A DNA stretch of 5,705 nt from assembly GCA_007123625.1 (NCBI GenBank), contig SKKS01000361.1, positions 1 through 5,705 of the forward strand, read 5' to 3'. This stretch comes from Paracoccaceae bacterium (GTDB lineage Bacteria > Pseudomonadota > Alphaproteobacteria > Rhodobacterales > Rhodobacteraceae). Below are positions 1-5,705 of this stretch, piece after piece (the first letter of the stretch is position 1; every line of letters begins with the position of its first letter). The translations under genes were made by a program, and so were the position numbers. A model generated the notes under the pieces. That model worked only from the letters and a program-made list of their open reading frames with translations, was not told where the DNA came from and did not search any database.

Positions 1-854
1 GACAGCATCCCCTCGGACGGCAGCGCGCCCTTGGTCCCGCCCGACGACAGGTATTTCTCGCGGAAGTCCAGCAACTCCGCCCCGGATTTCGGCTGCTCAA
101 TGGCGGAAAACACCACCTCGCCTTCGCGCCACATCATCGCGATGTTGTATTCCACCAGATCTGGCACCTGCGGTTCGATCAGCGCCAGATCGTCCTGGCG
201 CAGCACATACTCCACCAACGCCGGGATATCCGCACGGGCCTTGGCCAGCCCCACACCGATGGATGATCCCAGATTCGCGGGCTTCACCACCACCGGCAGG
301 CCCAGCTTCGCTTCGACCTCGTCCAGCACCGCGCCCATGTTTCCACGTTGGCGGCGGTTGACGGCGACATGGTCCAGCACATTCACGCCCACCGATTTCA
401 CCAGCGTCTTGGTCGCGTCCTTGCGCATGGCAATGGCCGAGGCCGATGCCGAAAACCCCGTCACCGGGACGCCGATCAGCTCCAGAAGGCCATGAATGCG
501 TCCGTCTTCGCCAAAGGGGCCGTGAAACACCGGCAAGGCACAGTCCACGGGCACGCGCAGGCCCTTGCCCCGAAGTTCCGGCCCTTCGTCCCCCCAGTTG
601 AAGCGCACTTCGGTCAGCGCACCGGGCCGGGGGCGAAAGGCCGCGACATCGCGCAGGCGCGGACCGGTGAACAGGCGGTTCTCGAAATCCATATAGACCG
701 GGATCACCCGGATGCGGCGCGCGTCGGCGGCGTCCATCAATTGCTGCGCGCTGACCACGCTGACGTCGTGTTCCTGGCTGGCGCCGCCAAAGATCACGGC
801 CACATTCCGCCGCCCGTCGCGCCCCGCTTCGCCCGCCGCTTGCCCCCGGATCAC
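1..854 (-). CDS. D-alanine--D-alanine ligase-like ATP-grasp enzyme (3' end cut by window edge)
   Basis: Ddl/VanA-family ATP-grasp ligase; the family joins two D-amino acids (or a D-amino and a D-hydroxy acid) using ATP in the cytoplasm. About 284 residues are visible. Seen: N-terminal VAVIFGG (18-24) with QEHDVSVVSA (27-36), the Glu-containing loop of Ddl; HGPFGEDGRIHGLLE (111-125); the ATP-grasp strand and glycine loop VVVKPANLGSSIGVGLAK (188-205); LIEPQV (225-230) and VEYNIA (234-239); and DFREKYLS (263-270), matching the Lys-Tyr omega-loop site of dipeptide-forming Ddl. The metal-binding C-terminal part lies outside the window. Start: GTG overlapping the TGA of the Mur ligase gene (GTGA), with an AAAGG Shine-Dalgarno at 863-867, 8 bases upstream; a later GTG at 803 is the alternative. 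Alphaproteobacteria usually carry a housekeeping ddl in the division/cell-wall cluster, so this is probably a paralogue with a specialised substrate (inference). Confidence 0.88.
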   Translation of the reverse strand, partial: MIRGQAAGEAGRDGRRNVAVIFGGASQEHDVSVVSAQQLMDAADARRIRVIPVYMDFENRLFTGPRLRDVAAFRPRPGALTEVRFNWGDEGPELRGKGLRVPVDCALPVFHGPFGEDGRIHGLLELIGVPVTGFSASASAIAMRKDATKTLVKSVGVNVLDHVAVNRRQRGNMGAVLDEVEAKLGLPVVVKPANLGSSIGVGLAKARADIPALVEYVLRQDDLALIEPQVPDLVEYNIAMMWREGEVVFSAIEQPKSGAELLDFREKYLSSGGTKGALPSEGML

Positions 855-2407
855 AGCAGCCGCCTTTCTTCAAGTATGTCGGGCAGATCGTTTTCGTACA
901 GGATCACATCCTCGGGCGCTGTTCCTTTCAGCGCTGCCCGCGCCGTGCCCAATGTGTCGGCGCCGTGGACCGTGGCGCCCCCCGCTTCTGCGGCCTGCAC
1001 GAAACTTGCGATCCGCCCGGGGTTGACTGCGTGGATTTCGTCGCAGGTTTCCGCCGCCAGCGCGCCAAGACGCGCGTGCACGCGCTCATGCTCCAGCCCC
1101 AGCTCCACGATCCCCGGCGTGACCAGGATCGCGCGGCCGCCACGCTGGTCGGCCACCTGCCGCAAGACCCGCAAGGCATTGGCGAAACCGGCCTCGTTGG
1201 AATTGAAGGCATCGTCCAGCACGAGCGGTTGGCCCGGGACCTCGCGCTTTTGCAGCCGGTGGGGGACCTGTTCCACCACCCGCGTCACCAGTGGCAGCCG
1301 TTCGATCACCGACGGGTCGATCCGGGCCGCCAGCACCACCGCCAGCGCCGAATTGAGGATGTTGTGTTCGCCCAGCAACGGCAGGGCGTAGCTGAGGTCC
1401 AGCCCTTCCCCGGACAGCGTGACCTGCCAGTCGCTGGCGACCAGATCCGCCGATACCGCGACATCGCCGCCTGCGCCCACGCTCAGCACGTTTTCGGGGT
1501 GCGCCGCCTTCAGCGCGGCAAAGGGGGCGTGGGCCAGCAACTCGGCATTGATCACCGCCAGCCCGCCCGCCGCACACACCCTTTCGACCAGTTCCGACTT
1601 TGCCTGCGCCACGGCCTCGACCGAGCCGAAGCGCTCCATATGCGCGGCGCCCACGGCGGTGACGATCCCGAACCGGGGCTGCACAAATCCGCACAGCCGC
1701 CGCACCGAGCCGATCCCGTAGGCCCCCATCTCGGCCACGAAATAGCGATGCGAAGGTTGCAGCCGCTGGCGGATGTGGCGCGTCAGGCCCAGTTCGGTAT
1801 TGATCGACCCGCGGCTGTAGAACACCGGGCCCGACAGCTCCAGCAACTCGGCCAGGATATGCTTGACCGTGGTCTTGCCGAACGACCCGGTAATGCCGAT
1901 CCGCACCGGGTCCAGCCGCGCCAGCTTCGCCTTGGCCGACGCGATGAACCGGCGATTGATCCGCTCCTGAAACGGTTTCAGCGCCGCATTGGCCGCAATC
2001 AGCAGAACGGGCAGCAGATGCAGCAGAACAAGCCCCCAGACCGGGTGCAGAAGCGTCAGCAGCAGCCCCGGCACCGCCAGCACCGCCGCCCCGGCGCGAA
2101 TGCGCGCCGCGCGTTCGGTCAGCACCAGCGGCTTTTTCCAGCGATAGCGCGATTCGTGCCAGACGATGCCACCCAGCGCCAACGCCGCCAGCACCTGCAC
2201 CACCACCCAGTGCCCGGTCAGCGGCCCCAGCACGAGGGCCAGCACGATCACCCCGGAAGCGCGCAGATCATACAGCCGCACCCGCGGGATGGCCGCCAGA
2301 AAGCGGCGCGCGTCGTATTCCTCTTGCTGGAAATAGGTCAGCAGCGTGTTGAGCCGCACGTGCACCAGCGCAACCAGCGCAACGACGAAAGCCAGCAAGC
2401 CGATCAT
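851..2407 (-). CDS. Membrane-anchored Mur ligase (MurF-like)
   Basis: Mur-ligase-family ATP-dependent amide-forming enzyme of 518 residues. The first ~143 residues are mostly hydrophobic, with probable membrane segments near 2-19, 51-64, 67-83, 105-121 and 123-141, and a cytoplasmic-looking QQEEYDARRFL (27-37). The catalytic part follows: P-loop GITGSFGKTT (171-180), EMGAYGIGS (226-234), GAAHMERFGS (253-262), QAKSE (268-272) where Lys270 fits the carbamylated lysine of Mur ligases, EHNILNSALAV (347-357), LDDAFNSN (397-404) and a C-terminal YENDLPD (504-510). All key ATP/Mg motifs are present, so it looks active. The UDP-MurNAc-binding domain of normal MurF (a soluble protein of similar length) is not recognisable. 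Start ATG has GGAGG at 2415-2419 (7-base spacer) and overlaps the hydrolase stop as ATGA. The acceptor is unknown; the Ddl-like neighbour suggests a D-amino-acid dipeptide as donor (inference). Confidence 0.88.
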   Translation of the reverse strand: MIGLLAFVVALVALVHVRLNTLLTYFQQEEYDARRFLAAIPRVRLYDLRASGVIVLALVLGPLTGHWVVVQVLAALALGGIVWHESRYRWKKPLVLTERAARIRAGAAVLAVPGLLLTLLHPVWGLVLLHLLPVLLIAANAALKPFQERINRRFIASAKAKLARLDPVRIGITGSFGKTTVKHILAELLELSGPVFYSRGSINTELGLTRHIRQRLQPSHRYFVAEMGAYGIGSVRRLCGFVQPRFGIVTAVGAAHMERFGSVEAVAQAKSELVERVCAAGGLAVINAELLAHAPFAALKAAHPENVLSVGAGGDVAVSADLVASDWQVTLSGEGLDLSYALPLLGEHNILNSALAVVLAARIDPSVIERLPLVTRVVEQVPHRLQKREVPGQPLVLDDAFNSNEAGFANALRVLRQVADQRGGRAILVTPGIVELGLEHERVHARLGALAAETCDEIHAVNPGRIASFVQAAEAGGATVHGADTLGTARAALKGTAPEDVILYENDLPDILEERRLL

Positions 2408-3204
2408 GCCCCGCCCTCCGCCAGAACCGGTTCCGGTGTCGATATCGGTGCGGCCAGCTTTTCCTTGACCGCCAGCGCGATCTGATGCCGCCCCCGGTCC
2501 AGTACCGAGATATGGTCGCAGGGCTCAAGCGCGACAAACTCCGCCCCCGGGATGGCGCGCGCCATGCGGCGACCCAGTTCGGGCGGGGTTTCGGTGTCAC
2601 CACCGCCATAGATCAGCGTCGTAGGCACCGTGATGCGGCCCAGATCGGCGCTCTGATCCTCGGCGATGGTTTTCAGGAAAATGTCGCGCAGCCCGTCGCG
2701 GCGGCTTTGCACATAGTCGGCGCTGCCGAAGCGCGCCTCCAGCGCCGCCAGCGCGGCGTCATCGGTGGCGCGCGCCTTCAACCGGCGAAACTGCCAGGAC
2801 CGCCAGCGCCCGCGCAGTTGCGCCGCAAGCGGTTGCGCGCGCGGAATGCCCGCCGCCGCCACCAGCACCAGCCCCGCCAGCAGATCCGGGTGCCGCACCG
2901 CCAGCCGCAGCCCGATTCGTCCGCCGAACGAATGCCCCACCCAGACCACCGGCCCCGATGCCAGCCCGCCGCGCAATGCCTCGGCCAGTGCATCGGCATA
3001 GTCGGCAGTGTCCCACGCCGCTTCGGGCCGGGGCGAGGCGCCAAACCCCGGCAGGTCGATCAGCACCGAGCGGGCGACAGGCGCCAGTGCCTCGGCGGTG
3101 GGAATGAAATCGCGGTGGCTGCGGCCCCAGCCGTGGGCAAACACCACCCCCGGCGCGCCATCGGTGCCGATGACGATGTGGTTCAGATCCGGTGCCTGTG
3201 CCAT
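2404..3204 (-). CDS. Alpha/beta-fold hydrolase
   Basis: Cytosolic-looking serine hydrolase of the alpha/beta superfamily, 266 residues, the usual size, with no signal peptide or membrane segment. Seen in order: oxyanion-hole HGWG (24-27), DLPGFG (50-55), nucleophile elbow GHSFGG (90-95) with Ser92, acid residue Asp203 in LIYGGGDTETPP (197-208) and His231 in EPCDHISVLD (227-236). The triad is therefore complete. The region around 120-185 is the lid/cap, basic and Arg-rich. Start: ATG at 3204 has AAGGA at 3211-3215 (6-base spacer). The frame stays open into carA, but that extension has no family similarity and is rejected. It is the first gene of the three-gene unit with the Mur ligase and Ddl-like genes, so it probably cleaves an ester, amide or thioester tied to their product. 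The substrate cannot be told from sequence. Confidence 0.88.
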   Translation of the reverse strand: MAQAPDLNHIVIGTDGAPGVVFAHGWGRSHRDFIPTAEALAPVARSVLIDLPGFGASPRPEAAWDTADYADALAEALRGGLASGPVVWVGHSFGGRIGLRLAVRHPDLLAGLVLVAAAGIPRAQPLAAQLRGRWRSWQFRRLKARATDDAALAALEARFGSADYVQSRRDGLRDIFLKTIAEDQSADLGRITVPTTLIYGGGDTETPPELGRRMARAIPGAEFVALEPCDHISVLDRGRHQIALAVKEKLAAPISTPEPVLAEGGA

Positions 3205-3257
3205 GCCGTTTCCTTGTGCCACCCCTGTCTGCTGCTCGGGCGGGCGGCTTGAAAACG

Positions 3258-3287
3258 AGTATGCCGCCTGCGCGGTCGGCAGTTCAA
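3258..3287 (-). promoter_or_regulatory. Candidate sigma70-type promoter for the hydrolase/Mur ligase/Ddl-like unit
   Basis: In the 130-base gap between carA and the hydrolase, the minus strand reads TTGAAC (3282-3287), an 18-base spacer, then CATACT (3258-3263). Each box matches 4 of 6 consensus positions. This would start transcription near 3250 and leave a leader of about 46 bases. Read-through from carA is also possible, since no convincing terminator is seen between them. Read by eye only. Confidence 0.3.
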
Positions 3288-3334
3288 CCCCCAAGCGGCC
3301 CGATCGCGGCTTTCGAAAAGGCGGCAAGGCCCCC

Positions 3335-4492
3335 TCAGGCGGCCTTTCGCTCGGCCATGGCCTTGGCGAAGCGTTCGAACAGGTAGTAACTGTCCTGCGG
3401 GCCGGGGCTGGCCTCGGGGTGATACTGCACGGAAAACACGGGCCGGTCGGCCAGGCGGATGCCACAGTTCGACCCGTCGAACAGGCTCACATGCGTTTCC
3501 ACAACGCCCTTGGGCAGGGTCTGGCTGTCGACGGTGAAGCCGTGGTTCATGCTGGTAATCTCAACCTTGCCGGTGTCCAGATCCTTGACCGGATGGTTGG
3601 CGCCGTGGTGGCCGTGGTTCATCTTGACCGTGTGTGCGCCAAGTGCCAGCGCCAGCATCTGATGGCCCAGACAGATGCCGAACACCGGCAGGTCACGCTC
3701 CAGCACGCCGCGGATCATCGGCACCGCGTATTCTCCCGTGGCCGCCGGATCGCCGGGACCGTTGGACAGGAACACGCCATCGGGATTCAGCGCCAGCACA
3801 TCCTCGGCGGTCGCGCTGGCGGGCAGGACCGTGACTTCGCATCCGGCAGAGGCCAGGCAGCGCAGGATGTTGCGCTTTGCGCCATAGTCGATGGCCACCA
3901 CGCGGTGCTGTGGTGCTGTCTGCGGGCGATAGCCTTCGGGCCAGGCCCAGCGCATCTCGTCCCAGCGGTAGCTCTGTGCGCAGGTCACATCGCGGGCCAG
4001 ATCCAGCCCCACCAGCCCGCTCCAGGCCCGGGCCTTTGCCACCAGCGCTTCGATGTCGAAGCGGCCTTCGGGGTCATGGGCCAGTGCCACATGCGGCGCG
4101 CCCTGCTGCCGGATCGCCCGGGTCAGCCGCCGCGTGTCCACGCCGCCTATGCCGATGCGCCCACGGCGCTGCAGCCAGTCCACCAGATGCCCGGCCGCGC
4201 GCCAGTTCGACGGCTCGGTCGGGTCCCATTTGACCACCATGCCCGCGGCCACCGGCGCTGCAGTTTCGTCATCGTCTGGGTTGACGCCCACATTGCCGAC
4301 ATGGGGAAAGGTGAATGTCACCACCTGCCCGGCATAGGACGGGTCCGTCATGATTTCCTGATAACCAGTCATGGCGGTATTGAAGCACAGCTCGGCAACA
4401 GTTTCCCCGGTCGCCCCGAACCCGTGCCCGTAGAAGAGTGTCCCGTCCGCCAGGGCCAGGCAGGCGGTGGGTCTGGAACTGGTGGCAGCCAT
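3335..4492 (-). CDS. carA: Carbamoyl-phosphate synthase small (glutaminase) subunit
   Basis: Hydrolyses glutamine and channels ammonia to the large subunit CarB, giving carbamoyl phosphate for arginine and pyrimidine synthesis in the cytoplasm. 385 residues, close to the 382 of E. coli CarA. Numbered from this start: N-terminal small-subunit domain with CLALADGTLFYG (11-22), FNTAMTGYQEI (37-47) and DPSYAGQVV (50-58), then HRVVAIDYGAKRNIL (196-210), FLSNGPGDP (241-249), and class-I glutamine amidotransferase triad Cys274 in GICLGHQ, His358 and Glu360 in HPEASPGP. Intact and presumably functional. Start choice: this ATG has GAAGG 8 bases upstream, while the in-frame ATG at 4507 (five more residues, MKAHA) has no ribosome-binding site; the longer form remains possible. 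carB is not in the window. Transcribed divergently from the YqeY-like gene. Confidence 0.95.
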   Translation of the reverse strand: MAATSSRPTACLALADGTLFYGHGFGATGETVAELCFNTAMTGYQEIMTDPSYAGQVVTFTFPHVGNVGVNPDDDETAAPVAAGMVVKWDPTEPSNWRAAGHLVDWLQRRGRIGIGGVDTRRLTRAIRQQGAPHVALAHDPEGRFDIEALVAKARAWSGLVGLDLARDVTCAQSYRWDEMRWAWPEGYRPQTAPQHRVVAIDYGAKRNILRCLASAGCEVTVLPASATAEDVLALNPDGVFLSNGPGDPAATGEYAVPMIRGVLERDLPVFGICLGHQMLALALGAHTVKMNHGHHGANHPVKDLDTGKVEITSMNHGFTVDSQTLPKGVVETHVSLFDGSNCGIRLADRPVFSVQYHPEASPGPQDSYYLFERFAKAMAERKAA

Positions 4493-4500
4493 GGCATGCG

Positions 4501-4505
4501 CCTTC
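4501..4505 (-). promoter_or_regulatory. Ribosome-binding site deciding the carA start
   Basis: GAAGG on the minus strand, 8 bases before the ATG at 4492. It overlaps the alternative upstream ATG (4505-4507), which itself is preceded by an AT-rich stretch without a purine-rich box. This favours the shorter CarA. Confidence 0.5.
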
Positions 4506-4550
4506 ATCTGGAATTTGGCGGAAAATACTGCCGCAGCGCAGCAGAATCAA

Positions 4551-4600
4551 GTCAAACCGGTCAAAGATAGTCTTTTATTTTCAATATCTTGCAAATAAGT
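4551..4600. promoter_or_regulatory. AT-rich divergent control region between carA and the YqeY-like gene, with a TTTGAC direct repeat
   Basis: Positions 4561-4600 hold only 9 G/C of 40 bases, in sharp contrast to the GC-rich surroundings, as expected of a promoter/operator region. Beside it, the minus strand carries TTTGAC twice (4560-4565 and 4551-4556), separated by 3 bases, a 9-base period. I could not find a convincing -35/-10 pair for carA: TTGCAA (4589-4594) with ACTATC 17 bases away is weak. The region could bind a regulator or carry the carA promoter. Confidence 0.35.
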
Positions 4601-4609
4601 GAACCGGGA

Positions 4610-4638
4610 TTGCCGATGATGATGGGACAGGATATGCT
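4610..4638 (+). promoter_or_regulatory. Candidate sigma70-type promoter for the YqeY-like gene
   Basis: TTGCCG (4610-4615), a 17-base spacer, then TATGCT (4633-4638). Each box matches 4 of 6 consensus positions and the spacing is ideal. Transcription would start near 4645, leaving a leader of about 27 bases that contains the GGGGA ribosome-binding site at 4661-4665. Read by eye only. Confidence 0.35.
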
Positions 4639-4671
4639 GGCACAAGTTCACCGCAACCCCGGGGAAAGCTC

Positions 4672-5133
4672 ATGCCCTTGCGCGACCGCCTCGCGTCCGA
4701 TCTGAAAGCCGCGATGAAGGCAAAGGACAGCAAGCGGCTGTCCACGCTGCGTCTGATCAGCGCATCGATCAAGGACCGTGACATCGCCGCGCGCAGCGAT
4801 GGTGACGAAAACCTTGTGCCCGAGTCCGAGATCATGGCCATTCTGGCCCGCATGATCAAGCAACGGACCGAAAGCGCGCGAGCCTATGAAGAGGCCGGCC
4901 GCCTGGAACTGGCCCAGGAGGAACGCGACGAGATCACCGTGATCGAAAGCTACCTGCCAAGACAGATGGATCAGGACGCCATCGCCCGCGCCATCGACAC
5001 CGAAATCGCTGCGCTGGGGGCAAGCTCCATCCGCGACATGGGCCGCGTCATGGCCGCGATGAAGGCGAAATACACCGGCCAGATGGATTTTGCCCAGGTC
5101 GGCCCGCAGGTGAAGGCACGGCTGAGCGTCTGA
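4672..5133 (+). CDS. GatB/YqeY domain-containing protein
   Basis: Stand-alone YqeY-family protein, 153 residues, the usual full length. The family is related to the C-terminal, tRNA-contacting helical domain of GatB, part of the GatCAB glutaminyl/asparaginyl-tRNA amidotransferase; the role of the free-standing protein is not settled. Seen: RLSTLRLISASIKDRD (22-37), KQRTESARAYEEAGR (63-77), LAQEERDEITVIESYLPRQM (80-99) and the C-terminal DMGRVMAAMKAKY (122-134). It is almost all helical and charged, with no membrane segment or signal peptide, so cytosolic. The start is supported by GGGGA 6 bases upstream of the ATG. It is divergent from carA and convergent with the ScfR-type gene, so it is probably a single-gene transcript. 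Confidence 0.92.
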   Translation: MPLRDRLASDLKAAMKAKDSKRLSTLRLISASIKDRDIAARSDGDENLVPESEIMAILARMIKQRTESARAYEEAGRLELAQEERDEITVIESYLPRQMDQDAIARAIDTEIAALGASSIRDMGRVMAAMKAKYTGQMDFAQVGPQVKARLSV

Positions 5134-5219
5134 CCCGCTGCCCGGGCGCTGCTGTTCGCCATCTGACACACCCTTCCCGCTCCGCTTCTGTCCTGGCGTC
5201 GCCTGAATGGATGGTGCAG

Positions 5220-5260
5220 CAAGGACCGCTTTGCGGGACCTTTCCGCCGTTGGTCCTTTG
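5220..5260. terminator. Two-part stem-loop; possible terminator or structured RNA element
   Basis: AAGGACC (5221-5227) pairs with GGTCCTT (5252-5258). Inside, GCGGGA (5233-5238) pairs with TTCCGC (5242-5247), including one G-T pair, around a 3-base loop. The two stems are separated by an asymmetric internal loop of 5 and 4 bases. On the plus strand the stem is followed by TTGTTG only, a weak T-tract, and it lies about 90 bases past the YqeY-like stop codon. It could be a terminator, a Rho-associated structure, or part of a small RNA on either strand. Confidence 0.35.
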
Positions 5261-5365
5261 TTGCAAAGCTGCGCAGCGTTGGGCCGCGGTGCGGTGATCC
5301 ACGCTTTGATCTCTCGCGCTTCATGGCAGCCAATTGCGCGAAAGTTGCGGGCAATGCACCGGGGG

Positions 5366-5390
5366 CGGCCCGGCAATGCGCGGCGGGCCG
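5366..5390. repeat. Inverted repeat CGGCCCG/CGGGCCG
   Basis: CGGCCCG (5366-5372) and CGGGCCG (5384-5390) form a perfect 7-base-pair stem around an 11-base loop. A short direct repeat GGCAATGC (5350-5357 and 5372-5379) overlaps it. There is no T-run on either side. In such GC-rich DNA some of this may be chance. Confidence 0.3.
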
Positions 5391-5406
5391 ACGCCCTCGA
5401 TTCCGC

Positions 5407-5424
5407 GTCGGGAATTTCCCCGAC
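5407..5424. terminator. Short GC-rich hairpin, possible terminator for the converging genes
   Basis: GTCGGG (5407-5412) and CCCGAC (5419-5424) form a 6-base-pair stem with a 6-base AT-rich loop. It lies about 70 bases past the end of the ScfR-type gene. No T-run follows on either strand, so intrinsic termination is unproven. Confidence 0.3.
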
Positions 5425-5494
5425 CGACCGCAACGGACTTGAAGCCATCACCGGGTCCCTGGTGTCAGGTGGCGAACGCTGCCGCCGCCGGCGC

Positions 5495-5705
5495 TCAGCC
5501 CTGAAAACTCTCATAGCGCGTGGCGCCGCGGCGGTGCTCGTCAACCGGCGCGGTCAGGATCGTGGCATGATGGGCACGCTGTTCGCAGCCCAGCCGCGGA
5601 CAGACCCGGCAATTGATTCCGATCGGTGAGGCATGGGTATCCCCCAGGGACATGCCCTCGGCATAGCCCAGCTCGGTTGCATGTTCCACGGTGCAGCCCA
5701 TGGCA
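5495..5705 (-). CDS. ScfR/RamB-type transcriptional regulator, C-terminal fragment (5' part outside window)
   Basis: Only the last 69 residues are inside the window; the frame is open through the right edge. They match the C-terminal domain of XRE-family regulators with an IrrE-like central domain (short-chain fatty acyl-CoA regulators such as RamB and PccR): AMGCTVEHATELGYAEG, then PIGINCRVC, then a third cysteine in RLGCEQRA, giving a C-x2-C-x4-C cluster before a QRA motif. These proteins normally carry an N-terminal helix-turn-helix and control acetate, propionate or glyoxylate metabolism genes by sensing acyl-CoAs. The 25-residue basic tail after QRA ends in YESFQG. The helix-turn-helix cannot be seen, so the target pathway is unknown. 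The ATG at 5701 is internal, not the start. Confidence 0.8.
   Translation of the reverse strand, partial: AMGCTVEHATELGYAEGMSLGDTHASPIGINCRVCPRLGCEQRAHHATILTAPVDEHRRGATRYESFQG

Larger units (their letters stand above)
5134..5494. other. Convergent intergenic region, non-coding, rich in inverted repeats
   Basis: 361 bases lie between two genes that end toward each other. Frames that cross it on either strand continue as shadows of the flanking genes and show no family motif, so I call no gene here. It contains a palindrome GCCCGGGC (5140-5147), a two-part hairpin (5220-5260), CTTTG-TTG-CAAAG (5256-5268), a palindrome GCTGCGCAGC (5268-5277), a CGGCCCG/CGGGCCG repeat (5366-5390) and GTCGGG/CCCGAC (5407-5424). 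None is followed by a clear T-run, so no classic intrinsic terminator is evident. The density of structure would fit bidirectional termination or a small RNA. Confidence 0.5.

Noticed and set aside
97..873. Minus-strand open frame of 258 codons overlapping the Ddl-like gene
   Set aside because: Out of frame with the Ddl-like reading, very Gly/Arg-rich and without motifs; the true frame starts at the GTG at 854.
965..2485. Long plus-strand open frame (506 codons) antisense to the Mur ligase gene
   Set aside because: Shadow frame caused by GC-rich codon use: composition is dominated by Arg, Gln, His and Pro, with no family motif, while the opposite strand has a clear Mur ligase.
3326..3346. 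AAGGCC/GGCCTT inverted repeat across the carA stop codon as a terminator
   Set aside because: Only 6 base pairs, partly inside the coding sequence, a wide loop and no T-run; too weak to call.
3205..3465. N-terminal extension of the hydrolase frame into carA
   Set aside because: No alpha/beta hydrolase similarity; overlaps carA; the ATG at 3204 has a good ribosome-binding site and gives a normal family length.
3008..4570. Long plus-strand open frame (520 codons) antisense to carA
   Set aside because: Same shadow effect; carA on the other strand has all catalytic motifs and this frame shows no recognisable domain.
4648..5544. Minus-strand open frame of 298 codons antisense to the YqeY-like gene
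   Set aside because: Shadow of the YqeY-like gene, which is a clear full-length family member; no motifs in this frame.
5207..5629. Plus-strand open frame of 140 codons after the YqeY-like gene
   Set aside because: Overlaps the regulator's conserved C-terminal codons on the other strand, has no ribosome-binding site I can see and no family motif.

Overview
This window is a GC-rich stretch of bacterial chromosome. It most likely comes from an alphaproteobacterium of the Rhodobacterales (Rhodobacter/Paracoccus/Roseobacter group). That placement rests on base composition, the look of CarA, and the C-terminal signature of a ScfR/RamB-type regulator at the right edge; it is an inference, not a database result. 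Nearly all the coding sequence is ordinary and intact. There is no insertion sequence, CRISPR array, tRNA or rRNA.

Layout. Positions 1-3204 (minus strand, read right to left) hold a tight three-gene unit: an alpha/beta hydrolase, then a Mur ligase with membrane segments in place of the usual N-terminal substrate domain, then a D-Ala-D-Ala ligase-like ATP-grasp enzyme that runs off the left edge. Both junctions are 4-base stop/start overlaps (ATGA, then GTGA), so the three products are probably made together. After a 130-base gap with a possible promoter comes carA (minus), the glutaminase subunit of carbamoyl-phosphate synthetase. A divergent intergenic region with a strikingly AT-rich core separates carA from a plus-strand GatB/YqeY-family gene. 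Downstream of that gene is a 361-base non-coding convergent region with several inverted repeats. It is followed by the 3' end of a minus-strand ScfR-type transcription factor that continues past the right edge.

How the genes may work together. CarA is housekeeping (arginine and pyrimidine precursor), and the YqeY-like protein belongs to a family related to the tRNA-binding part of the GatCAB amidotransferase. The hydrolase, membrane Mur ligase and Ddl-like trio is the most interesting part. A Ddl-type enzyme normally makes a D-amino-acid dipeptide and a MurF-type enzyme normally attaches such a dipeptide to a carboxyl acceptor. Here the acceptor-binding domain of MurF is replaced by hydrophobic helices, so the acceptor may be membrane-associated and differ from the standard UDP-MurNAc-tripeptide. 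The substrate and product cannot be read from the sequence.
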